This document shows positions 19,114-25,368 of a DNA stretch of 64,000 nucleotides, one piece after another. Every line of letters starts with the position of its first letter. The first letter of the stretch is position 1. Under the pieces are notes generated by a model that saw only the letters and a program-made list of their open reading frames with translations, had not been told where the DNA came from and ran no database searches. The stretch is from positions 1 to 64,000 of the forward strand of contig CALJLN010000047.1 in the NCBI GenBank assembly GCA_937982565.1. Direction: 5' to 3'. The DNA comes from UBA2421 sp002343075 (GTDB taxonomy: Bacteria > Planctomycetota > Phycisphaerae > Tepidisphaerales > Tepidisphaeraceae). The position numbers and the translations under genes were made by a program.

Positions 19114-19167
19114 ATCGAAATCGGCGCAGCGCACGGAAACCCGCCCGGTGTGATAAGATGTCGATGC

Positions 19168-19608
19168 GTGGCCAAGGCAAAGCGAAAGAAAACCGCCCTA
19201 TCCGAAGCGCCGACATGCAATTGCCTGCTGCTTTGTGACGATGTTCTGGAAAGCAAGGGGCGGGGCAAACACACGCTCCAAGGCGTCATAGGTGGCATAA
19301 CCGTTAAAGAACTGCCCGCAACCCTTGGCGGATACGTCGCATATGTTCGAGGCAGCAACGCCTACGTCCGCCAGAAACTTACACTTGAGTTTATAGAGCC
19401 GGTTGAAGAGGCCGCGTTATTTGCGATTGAAGTAGAGTTTGAACGGCATGAGCCGCTGGACGTCTTTACGCTTATTGTTCCCGTGCCGGCTTTTGTAGTC
19501 GAGGCACCGGGAAGGTACATCTTGAGGGCGATGCATAATAATGTGGACGTTGCGTCGTCAGCGATTATGATAAGAACAGCATCCGCAGGAGGTGGCAACA
19601 ATGGATAA
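19168..19608 (+). CDS. DUF6941-like protein of unknown function
   Basis: About 146 residues. The segment NCLLLCDDVLESKGRGKHTLQGVIGGI followed by a short beta-rich domain resembles DUF6941 proteins (CD.V..D..GK.TL.G.F), whose function is unknown. GTG 19168 (MAKAKRKK) is chosen as start; a GTG at 19150 is also open, and neither has a clear ribosome site. It is the first gene inside the left end, a place where elements often carry accessory cargo. Its stop overlaps the start of the next small gene by eight bases. Confidence 0.6.
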   Translation: MAKAKRKKTALSEAPTCNCLLLCDDVLESKGRGKHTLQGVIGGITVKELPATLGGYVAYVRGSNAYVRQKLTLEFIEPVEEAALFAIEVEFERHEPLDVFTLIVPVPAFVVEAPGRYILRAMHNNVDVASSAIMIRTASAGGGNNG

Positions 19609-19816
19609 CACGACAGAAGTCGTAATGCGTGGCGAAGTGCAAACATGGTCCCCCGGCGTCACCACTGCGAGGGTGAGAGTATTAGCGTCGCCCCGAAAGG
19701 CTGGCAGCACCGGAACGCTTAGAAGCGCCAACACCAGCCTGCGCAGGCGCTATGCGAAGTGGCTAAGCGCTGCAGGCCGCAACACCACAGCACTTACCGG
19801 CAAATCGGCCATTTGA
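19601..19816 (+). CDS. small basic protein of unknown function
   Basis: A 71-residue basic protein starting at ATG 19601 after a strong AGGAGG site. It has an N-terminal TTEVVMRGEVQTWSP segment and a Ser/Arg-rich tail, and no recognised domain. It lies between the DUF6941 gene and the PemK-like gene, nine bases upstream of the latter. That position would suit an antitoxin, but nothing in the sequence shows this. Confidence 0.5.
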   Translation: MDNTTEVVMRGEVQTWSPGVTTARVRVLASPRKAGSTGTLRSANTSLRRRYAKWLSAAGRNTTALTGKSAI

Positions 19817-19824
19817 ATGCACCG

Positions 19825-20202
19825 ATGCCCGCAAAGATTCGACAGGGCGACGTGTACTTTCTGCCCAACTGCCCGCCATTGGACGGGGGTTCCCTGAAAG
19901 ATAGGCGAGTAATCGTCGTCACCCCGACCGACCTGATCGCCGATGATAATGACCTAATCGCAGTGGGGGTATCCACGTCACCGCCGGCAAGCGGCGAACC
20001 TGCTGTTGAAATGCTGAATACCCAACACGACCCCCGCGCAAGGACTGGGTTTACAAAGCCCTGTTGGGCCATTCTGAGGTGGACGCTGCGCGTTCACGTC
20101 GCAAGCCTGGGCAAGAAAGCCGGGCACGTTCGGGGCGAGCGGCTGGCGCGGGTTGTCACCGGCAGCTTGAACTATCTTGCGAACTCGATCCAAGTTGATT
20201 GA
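19825..20202 (+). CDS. PemK/MazF-like protein
   Basis: About 125 residues. The N-terminus IRQGDVYFLPNCPP followed by DRRVIVVTPTD is the R-x-G-D-v-y ... R-P-v-v-v opening of PemK/MazF toxins, which are mRNA interferases. The C-terminal part (RVVTGSLNYLA) fits the end of the fold. Differences from canonical MazF (a longer central loop, WAILRWTLRV) leave open whether it still cuts RNA. No typical MazE/AbrB-fold antitoxin is adjacent; the small gene upstream is the only candidate. It faces the XRE repressor gene convergently across a hairpin. Confidence 0.65.
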   Translation: MPAKIRQGDVYFLPNCPPLDGGSLKDRRVIVVTPTDLIADDNDLIAVGVSTSPPASGEPAVEMLNTQHDPRARTGFTKPCWAILRWTLRVHVASLGKKAGHVRGERLARVVTGSLNYLANSIQVD

Positions 20203-20210
20203 GACAGGCA

Positions 20211-20239
20211 GGATATCCAACACCCGGTGTTGCATATCC
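20211..20239. terminator. hairpin between convergent genes
   Basis: GGATAT and AACACC pair with GGTGTT and ATATCC across a one-base loop with a two-by-two internal bulge. It lies between the convergent PemK-like and XRE genes. It has no T-run on either side, so bidirectional termination is inferred from position. Confidence 0.4.
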
Positions 20240-20253
20240 GACGGGGCGGGGCG

Positions 20254-20478
20254 TCACTTCAACAAATCTTTCGCCTTGACGCCAAGGGCAGCGGCGATGC
20301 GCTCGAGGGTTGAAATGCGGATATCGTCTGATTTGCCCGTTTCGACCTGATGCCAGTGCTGTCGGCCAGTTAGCCCGGCTTTCGCAGCGGCTTCATCCAT
20401 CGATAACCCAAGCTGTTCGCGCAGTCTTTTCATCTTCTCTCGGTCAATCGGCATCCGCTTATTATCTGTCATAGCCAT
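20254..20478 (-). CDS. XRE/Cro-C1-type HTH repressor
   Basis: A 74-residue single-domain HTH protein (MKRLREQLGLSMDEAAAKAGLTGRQHWHQVE, then STLERIAAALGVKAKDLL), typical of small phage or element repressors. It is the only minus-strand gene in the element and lies divergent to the main plus-strand run, the standard layout of a lysogeny-type switch. No ribosome site precedes either possible ATG (20478 or 20472), and a TGACA/TGTCA palindrome starts three bases upstream. A leaderless, autoregulated transcript is possible. It lacks a C-terminal S24 domain; one is encoded separately at 21099-21467. Confidence 0.8.
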   Translation of the reverse strand: MAMTDNKRMPIDREKMKRLREQLGLSMDEAAAKAGLTGRQHWHQVETGKSDDIRISTLERIAAALGVKAKDLLK

Positions 20479-20480
20479 AT

Positions 20481-20491
20481 TGACAATGTCA
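20481..20491. promoter_or_regulatory. candidate repressor operator
   Basis: TGACA-A-TGTCA is a perfect 5-bp-arm palindrome three bases upstream of the XRE start. A related GACAATG half occurs again at 20502-20508. The overlapping TTGACA could be a -35 element for the plus-strand genes. Binding is inferred from position only. Confidence 0.45.
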
Positions 20492-20598
20492 TACCATTAA
20501 CGACAATGCACGGCAAGCCTGGCGAGTGCCGGGCATAGAAGTGCCCCCGCGATGCTTGAACATCCGGGGGCCGGCAACACCTAACGAGAGGTGACGCA

Positions 20599-20907
20599 AT
20601 GAGAAGTGTACGGCAATGTATCACGCTTCGCACCCCCGAAGAGATTGTCAATCGTTGGAACAGCGTCGTTGAGGCGATGCGACACATCGACACCGAGCTT
20701 GACCTGGAATTCTTCGGCGAATTGATATCGACCTACGGCGCAATGCGCCGCCGAAAAATTCCCGTTACAAGTGGGCTGCATGAGTTGCTCGCGATGTTGG
20801 CGCGGGACGCATTCTCTATCGACGATTCAGACGGCACCACAAAGCGTTCTGTCCGCGCGACCCCGCCCGGATTCTCGAACGAAATGGGGGTGCGCCGTGG
20901 ATTCTGA
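20599..20907 (+). CDS. hypothetical element protein
   Basis: A 102-residue protein of unknown function starting after GAGAGGTG. It contains TPEEIVNRWNSVVEAMRHIDTEL, a helical N-terminal half. It is the first plus-strand gene across from the repressor, the position usually held by an early regulator. No domain recognised. Confidence 0.5.
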   Translation: MRSVRQCITLRTPEEIVNRWNSVVEAMRHIDTELDLEFFGELISTYGAMRRRKIPVTSGLHELLAMLARDAFSIDDSDGTTKRSVRATPPGFSNEMGVRRGF

Positions 20908-21112
20908 GGACATTCTTAACATCGTCACCCGTGGCCAATGCGATATCAAAGGCGTCACCGGCGATTGCGGATACGTTCATTTCTATCGTGAATGGCGACC
21001 GTCACCGATGGCCAAGCCGCCCGCCCCGAATGTCGTAACCGGCGATGATGAACATGATATCGAACAACCGGCAACACAAAGCGGAAGGGTGGCGCGCCGT
21101 GAGATATCCTAA
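20897..21112 (+). CDS. small hypothetical element protein
   Basis: A 71-residue acidic-to-neutral protein starting at GTG 20897, overlapping the preceding gene by eleven bases, which suggests translational coupling. It includes CDIKGVTGDCGYVHFY. No family recognised. Confidence 0.4.
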   Translation: MDSEDILNIVTRGQCDIKGVTGDCGYVHFYREWRPSPMAKPPAPNVVTGDDEHDIEQPATQSGRVARREIS

Positions 21113-21467
21113 CACCTTTGACGACGATGCATTGCCGCGTGGGCTGGCAAATGAGTACATATCCTGCCCCGACATTCGCGACCCGCACGCATTCGCGGCA
21201 CGGATCGCCGGCGACAGCATGGCACCGAAATATGCCGTTGGCGACGTCGTTGTCTTTTCGCCAAACGCACCGGTTGCGAACGGCGACGATTGCTTCGTCC
21301 GCTTCGAGGACGGCACGACCACATTTAAGCGGGTCTACATGGAAACAAGACGCAAGCGGGCCGTTGTCATTTTGAAGCCGCGCAACCGGAAGCACCCGGC
21401 GCAAGAGTACCCGCGCGAGTCAATCGCCGGAATCTTCCGAGCGGTCTACAAGTATGTCGTTGTTTAG
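21099..21467 (+). CDS. stand-alone S24 (LexA/CI C-terminal) peptidase
   Basis: The core ARIAGDSMAPKYAVGDVVVFSP holds the S24 nucleophile Ser (about residue 40), and TTTFKRV holds the general-base Lys (about 77). These are the catalytic dyad of LexA, CI and UmuD. No HTH is present. The family either self-cleaves under SOS-like stress or, in stand-alone forms, cleaves or modulates partners. GTG 21099 after GGAAGGGTGG is preferred; ATGs at 21045/21048 would give 54 or 51 more bases of overlap with the gene before. It may act with the 74-residue XRE protein as a split repressor; this is inference. Confidence 0.75.
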   Translation: MRYPNTFDDDALPRGLANEYISCPDIRDPHAFAARIAGDSMAPKYAVGDVVVFSPNAPVANGDDCFVRFEDGTTTFKRVYMETRRKRAVVILKPRNRKHPAQEYPRESIAGIFRAVYKYVVV

Positions 21468-21561
21468 GAATCGGTGAATAACTCGGTGAACAACTTCACG
21501 CAGAGTGAGTTAAGAATACAAAATCGAAGGCAACCACCTTACGATTTCAACCAACACAAAC

Positions 21562-21591
21562 GCCCGTGATTGCGACGGGCAGGAAGGATTG
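21562..21591 (+). promoter_or_regulatory. hairpin plus AGGAAGGATT leader (copy 1)
   Basis: GCCCGT and ACGGGC form a six-base stem with a seven-base loop, directly followed by AGGAAGGATTGC and then ATG 21596. The same plan occurs before the next two genes. It may protect the 5' end or control translation. Confidence 0.45.
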
Positions 21592-21595
21592 CCAA

Positions 21596-21781
21596 ATGGA
21601 ACACCTAAGAATTGAGGGGCGAACGTGGTACTTCCAATTTGTCACGTTCGACTTGCCGAACGACTTCGAGGTATTGGACGATCTAAACCTGATTCGCATT
21701 CGATTGACATTGGAGCCGTTCGAGTTTGCGCGGCGCGTCGGTCGAGCGGTCGCATTTATCAGCACGAGAGTAAGGGCTTAA
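21596..21781 (+). CDS. small hypothetical element protein
   Basis: A 61-residue protein (MEHLRIEGRTWYFQF...) starting at ATG 21596 behind the hairpin/AGGAAGG leader. It is rich in beta-prone and hydrophobic residues (LEPFEFARRVGRAVAF). No family recognised. The in-frame GTG 30 bases upstream lies inside the hairpin and is not credible. Confidence 0.45.
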   Translation: MEHLRIEGRTWYFQFVTFDLPNDFEVLDDLNLIRIRLTLEPFEFARRVGRAVAFISTRVRA

Positions 21782-21786
21782 AGAAC

Positions 21787-21814
21787 GCCCGTGATTGCCG
21801 GGCCGAAAGGATTG
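21787..21814 (+). promoter_or_regulatory. hairpin plus AAAGGATT leader (copy 2)
   Basis: GCCCG and CGGGC with loop TGATTGC (21787-21803), then AAAGGATTGCAA and ATG 21818. It nearly repeats the leader at 21562. Confidence 0.45.
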
Positions 21815-21817
21815 CAA

Positions 21818-22417
21818 ATGAACCTGTCAAAGCTACCCGTGGCATCGGCTATCAATGCTGAGCACGAGGCTTGTATCCGCAGTGGTAAGGCGTTCATCGA
21901 ACATGCAATGAACGCTGGCAAGCTGCTGATTGAACAAAAGGCTAGGGTTGCGCATGGAGAATGGGGCGACTGGCTTGCAGCCAATATCGCATTCTCCGAA
22001 AGCGTGGCGCAGCGATATATGCGACTGGCCCGGCACCCGGAGATAGTCGAGCAGGCAAAAGCGTCGCGCGCGACGGATTTGAGCGTTCGCGCCGCATTGC
22101 AGGCTATGGCGTCGCCCGAAAAGCAGACCGGCGCATCGACCGACGCGAGCGATCGCCTTGACGAACTGGAAACGAAGATCGACGCCGCGCTTTGGAAGGT
22201 CTCGCAGGTAGGGCGGGCGTTTGCAAAAATCCGCGACGGCGAGTTGTGGCGTCAGTCCGACAAGTCGTCGTTCGAGGAATACTGCAAAGCGAATCATCAT
22301 TCTGTGAAACTGTCTGAGGACGAGAATGAGCGATGGATTGTCGGGCTTATGGAGTTAGCAGATACCGGCGAGCTTCCAATCGACCTATTTGAAATCGCAG
22401 AGAAACTATCAGCCTGA
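21818..22417 (+). CDS. DUF3102-like protein
   Basis: About 199 residues. The segment HGEWGDWLAANIAFSESVAQRYMRLA strongly resembles DUF3102, a phage/plasmid-associated domain (G.W..W......S...A..ym.lA) of unknown function. The region before it (HEACIRSGKAFIEHAMNAGKLLIEQKARV) is part of the same domain; the second half is helical and acidic without a recognised domain. DUF3102 proteins often lie beside replication or partition genes, as here. Confidence 0.7.
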   Translation: MNLSKLPVASAINAEHEACIRSGKAFIEHAMNAGKLLIEQKARVAHGEWGDWLAANIAFSESVAQRYMRLARHPEIVEQAKASRATDLSVRAALQAMASPEKQTGASTDASDRLDELETKIDAALWKVSQVGRAFAKIRDGELWRQSDKSSFEEYCKANHHSVKLSEDENERWIVGLMELADTGELPIDLFEIAEKLSA

Positions 22418-22456
22418 AACATCGGGCGTTCGGCTTGATCACCGAACGAACAGCAC

Positions 22457-22517
22457 GGGCCGGCGCTGAGGGACGCAATCCCCCGCAGCGCCGCCCGGCT
22501 GGCCCGAGCAAAGGATT
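22457..22517 (+). promoter_or_regulatory. long hairpin plus AAAGGATT leader (copy 3)
   Basis: GGGCC-GGCGCTG (22457-22468) pairs with CAGCGCC (22486-22492) and, after a bulge, GGCCC (22501-22505). It is followed by AAAGGATTGCA and ATG 22521. It is the third and largest example of the hairpin-ribosome-site module in this run of genes. Confidence 0.45.
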
Positions 22518-22520
22518 GCA

Positions 22521-23855
22521 ATGCCCAAAACAAAGCAGAACCCGCAGCAGCACACCAGCACAAGCCCGCCGGCAACCGTTTACGAAGCCGAGCCGTGGAA
22601 GCGATTCACCACCGCCAGCATCACCGACACGCCCGCCGCAATGACGGCACTGGCCGACTCGATTGCCCTATCCTCAAACACCGAAGCCGCGCGAGTGACA
22701 GCGGCACGCCTGGCGAGCCGGATTGCAGCAGCAATGCGCCCGCTGAATTCCCGCCAAGTCGATGGCAACGGGCAGGGCGACGGCTGCGAGCAATGGCAGG
22801 CGCTGCGCCCGTCCGATCTTCCCGCCGATATATTGCCCGCGCGCAACGCGCTGTCGTCAGCGTGGCGGGCGCTGTCGGCTATCGCAGACGGCACCGGAAC
22901 AAAGCCCGACGATCTTCGCGCCGCCGCGCGACTGCTGGCCAGCGTATGCAAGGCCGAGCCGGTAATCGTCCCGACGCAGGCCGGGCCGGGCAACATTGTC
23001 GAGCGGTTGAGGCAACTTAGATCGGCGATTGCAGAGAGCATTAGACAACAAGCCCAAGCCGCCGCCGGAGGGCTACCATTCAACCCCGGCACGATCCATA
23101 TCGATCACCTTGACCGAATCGCCGATGAACTGAGAAACGCCGGAAACGCGATCCCAAACCCGCCGGCAGGCTATGGGGCTGATCTAAGCGCCGAACTGGC
23201 ATACGCCAACGCGCTGTTGGGCGTTGCTGAATCGATGATCCCGCCGGGAATCGACGAACAGCAGCAGCACGCGCTCGCGTGTAGTGCGGCTGACAACGGG
23301 GAGTCATTCTCCCACACCGCGAACAAAAGCAAGACAAGGGCAATGCGTGCGGATAGAGGGGAAATTGATCGGCTGCGCCAAAAATGCGAGAAAATTGTAC
23401 GACAGCGCAATGGCGAAATGGTGTCGATAAATGAACTGGTGAAGGCGACGCAGGGCAAGCGATCAAGCATCGCCGCCGCAATTCGGGAATCGCCTTACTT
23501 GTTGGCACGTCGCGAAACAACGAGGAACGCCCGCCGTAAATACTCGAGCGTTTCGGCAGCAACAGAATCGACGGTCTTATCCGCCGCTAACGCTAAGTCT
23601 GGTTCGGGCCGCGATCCAATGAATTCTTTTCTGCACATTTTTCCCGACCCCGCCACCAACGCGCCGCAAGAGTTATCGCAAGAAAACGCCGCAGCGATCC
23701 GCAAAAGCCTTATCGAAGCATGTAAGCCCTCAGAGCGGGAACGGTATGCGGAACAACTCAAGAATGTCCCCGACAACAAGATACTTGAACTTGCAGCACT
23801 GCAAGATGATCAAGAGATAGACCTCAAACGCCAACAGGGCCGCCGCGCGCGGTAA
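22521..23855 (+). CDS. hypothetical 444-residue element protein
   Basis: The N-terminal half is Ala-rich and helical, without a recognised domain. Around 290-345 there is a charged helical stretch DRLRQKCEKIVRQRNGEMVSINELV with KRSSIAAAIRES, which looks like a winged-helix or HTH DNA-binding segment. The C-terminal tail is acidic (DNKILELAALQDDQEIDL). It precedes a strong terminator, so it closes the first plus-strand transcript that starts after the repressor region. A role in replication or regulation can only be guessed. Confidence 0.55.
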   Translation: MPKTKQNPQQHTSTSPPATVYEAEPWKRFTTASITDTPAAMTALADSIALSSNTEAARVTAARLASRIAAAMRPLNSRQVDGNGQGDGCEQWQALRPSDLPADILPARNALSSAWRALSAIADGTGTKPDDLRAAARLLASVCKAEPVIVPTQAGPGNIVERLRQLRSAIAESIRQQAQAAAGGLPFNPGTIHIDHLDRIADELRNAGNAIPNPPAGYGADLSAELAYANALLGVAESMIPPGIDEQQQHALACSAADNGESFSHTANKSKTRAMRADRGEIDRLRQKCEKIVRQRNGEMVSINELVKATQGKRSSIAAAIRESPYLLARRETTRNARRKYSSVSAATESTVLSAANAKSGSGRDPMNSFLHIFPDPATNAPQELSQENAAAIRKSLIEACKPSERERYAEQLKNVPDNKILELAALQDDQEIDLKRQQGRRAR

Positions 23856-23900
23856 TTGTAAACAGCCCGTAGACGGTCTTGTGTACACCTAAGCCCCTGG

Positions 23901-23933
23901 AACGCCCGCCAACATTGGCCGGGCGTTTGTTCT
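23901..23933 (+). terminator. rho-independent terminator
   Basis: AACGCCCG and CCAA pair with TTGG and CGGGCGTT around a CA loop with one bulged base, then TTTGTTCTT. It lies 46 bases after the stop of the 444-residue gene and splits the element's plus-strand genes into two transcription units. Confidence 0.75.
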
Positions 23934-23978
23934 TGCGCGCGTCTACTAGAAACCCGTAACAGCAGGAAGGGCAACATT

Positions 23979-24227
23979 GTGTTGTTCGCCGCCCAATACC
24001 GAGAGGCGCTGATGCAGACACATATAAAGTATCGCACACTGCCAGAGCTGGCCCGCCAGTACGGCGTATCGACTCGACAGGCAGCGCACGCCGTCGAGAC
24101 GTATCGCGTCGAGGAAACTACGCGCATCGCTGGGGCAAGGGTTTATGACGAGCGGGCCGCCGAGAATGTTCGCCGGGCTTTAGCGCGCACCGGGGCGCTG
24201 GGCCGGGAGGCGATTGCGCATGCCTAG
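23979..24227 (+). CDS. small HTH protein
   Basis: An 82-residue protein with TLPELARQYGVSTRQAAHAVETY, a MerR/excisionase-like helix-turn-helix, then a wing-like RVYDERAAENVRRAL. GTG 23979 is chosen because AGGAAGGG lies seven bases upstream; ATG 24012 is an alternative. It is the first of a packed run of tiny genes. It could be a recombination directionality factor or a transcription regulator. Confidence 0.6.
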   Translation: MLFAAQYREALMQTHIKYRTLPELARQYGVSTRQAAHAVETYRVEETTRIAGARVYDERAAENVRRALARTGALGREAIAHA

Positions 24228-24384
24228 CGTGTCACCGCAAACCACCCGCCGCAAGATGAACGTCGTCACGCCGCGATTGCCGGCCAACGTTCTGGCCGAC
24301 GATGCTGCGATCGTGCAGGCAATCTGCCGGATGTTGGCCCGGCGCGCCGTCGAAGCGATTCAACGCAGGGGGGCAAAGCGATGA
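24220..24384 (+). CDS. 54-residue hypothetical protein
   Basis: A small Arg/Ala-rich protein (MPSVSPQTTRRKM... AIQRRGAKR) overlapping the previous gene by eight bases and the next by ATGA, so its reality rests on the packed operon context. No family recognised. Confidence 0.45.
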   Translation: MPSVSPQTTRRKMNVVTPRLPANVLADDAAIVQAICRMLARRAVEAIQRRGAKR

Positions 24385-24680
24385 TCGACACCACCACGCA
24401 AGCCGACGTAACCGCACTACTCGCCCGCCTGGTCGAACTGGCCGAGGCCGGGCAAGCCGAGGGGTTAGACGCCGCATCGGCGGCAAGGCTGATCGGCGTT
24501 TCGCGATCGAAGTTTCTCGCGATGGACAGCGCCGGCCATGTGCCGAGTCGCGTCGAACTGGGCGACGGGCGTTGTCCGCGATGGAGCCGGGGCGAGCTTG
24601 TCGCATGGCTTCGGGCAGGCGCGCCGACGCGCGTCACTTGGCAGCAGCGACGCGATCTTGTGATGAAGGGAGTCAGATGA
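24381..24680 (+). CDS. AlpA/excisionase-type HTH protein
   Basis: A 99-residue protein whose centre LDAASAARLIGVSRSKFLAMDSAGHVPSRVELGD and WSRGELVAWLRAG match the AlpA/HTH_17 family (A..lGvs...vy.l...G.lP..r.g...r.....l..Wl). Such proteins serve as excisionase or activators of integrase genes in prophages and satellites. It has ATGA overlaps on both sides. Confidence 0.75.
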   Translation: MIDTTTQADVTALLARLVELAEAGQAEGLDAASAARLIGVSRSKFLAMDSAGHVPSRVELGDGRCPRWSRGELVAWLRAGAPTRVTWQQRRDLVMKGVR

Positions 24681-24868
24681 AAACCGCCACCGAGTCAACG
24701 TTTCAGTTTCGCCGCGTTCGATGCGTCATTTGCAACGAGCGCGCGACCGATTCGCCGCCGGCGTATCAGAATTGGTTGTGTCTGAAGCACTCGCGACAAG
24801 CCGATGCGATGCGATACCAACGAAACAAAAACCCTAAGCGCCGCGCACGCGGCAAGGAAACGAAATGA
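24677..24868 (+). CDS. small zinc-finger-like protein
   Basis: A 63-residue protein with RCVICNE and NWLCLKHSRQ, a C-x2-C...C-x2-H arrangement suggesting one zinc site, and a basic C-terminus (RNKNPKRRARGKETK). It overlaps both neighbours by four bases. Function unknown. Confidence 0.5.
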   Translation: MKTATESTFQFRRVRCVICNERATDSPPAYQNWLCLKHSRQADAMRYQRNKNPKRRARGKETK

Positions 24869-25071
24869 CAAACCGAGAATGGGAATCCCTGCGGCAGCAA
24901 TTGCAAAGCAACATGGCAGCGGCACTTGGCATGAAAGTCGCCGAAAACCGAAAAAATTCGTCGCGGTCTAGAAAAAACAGGCTACAGGACGAACGCAGAG
25001 CGACGAAAACACCCCTGGCCGTGTCTGCACACGTCGGGAAAAGCGACCCGCAACCCAACCTGTTTCAGTAA
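24865..25071 (+). CDS. small basic hypothetical protein
   Basis: A 68-residue helical, basic protein (NREWESLRQQLQSNMAAALGMKVAENRKNSSRSRKNR) overlapping the previous gene by four bases. No domain recognised. Confidence 0.45.
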   Translation: MTNREWESLRQQLQSNMAAALGMKVAENRKNSSRSRKNRLQDERRATKTPLAVSAHVGKSDPQPNLFQ

Positions 25072-25131
25072 ATGAAAAACCCGTCGCCGGCGGATCGACC
25101 AAAGTTGCCGACGGCGGGCGAAAGCTGAACT

Positions 25132-25368
25132 ATGACGACCGTAGCAAATCCAATCAAACATTCAAGAGCCAACAAGGGAATTTCTCCCGAGGTCGAAGCT
25201 GCAATCCGTGAAATGGTTCGCCGGCGACCGCGCCAAGGATGGCATCGCTGGCAACATTACAGCAACTGCAAGGCGACGATTGAAACGCTCGTCGGCTGGC
25301 GCGTTGGCGGAACGAGCGAAGATTATGACCGAGCGATTGCAATGCTCGTGAAAGGGCTGCGATTGTGA
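25132..25368 (+). CDS. small basic hypothetical protein
   Basis: A 78-residue protein (ISPEVEAAIREMVRRRPRQGWHRWQHYSNCKATIETLVGW) whose stop overlaps the start of the primase gene by four bases, suggesting coupled translation with replication. No known family. Confidence 0.5.
   Translation: MTTVANPIKHSRANKGISPEVEAAIREMVRRRPRQGWHRWQHYSNCKATIETLVGWRVGGTSEDYDRAIAMLVKGLRL

Larger units (their letters stand above)
18851..19167. other. gap holding tRNA remnant and left attachment site
   Basis: This 317-base stretch has no protein gene. It contains the original promoter region of a tRNA gene, the truncated tRNA 5' half, the crossover core and the left-end integrase arm repeats, all described separately. 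The bases between 18851 and 18994 show only a few short inverted repeats and nothing I can name. Confidence 0.5.
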
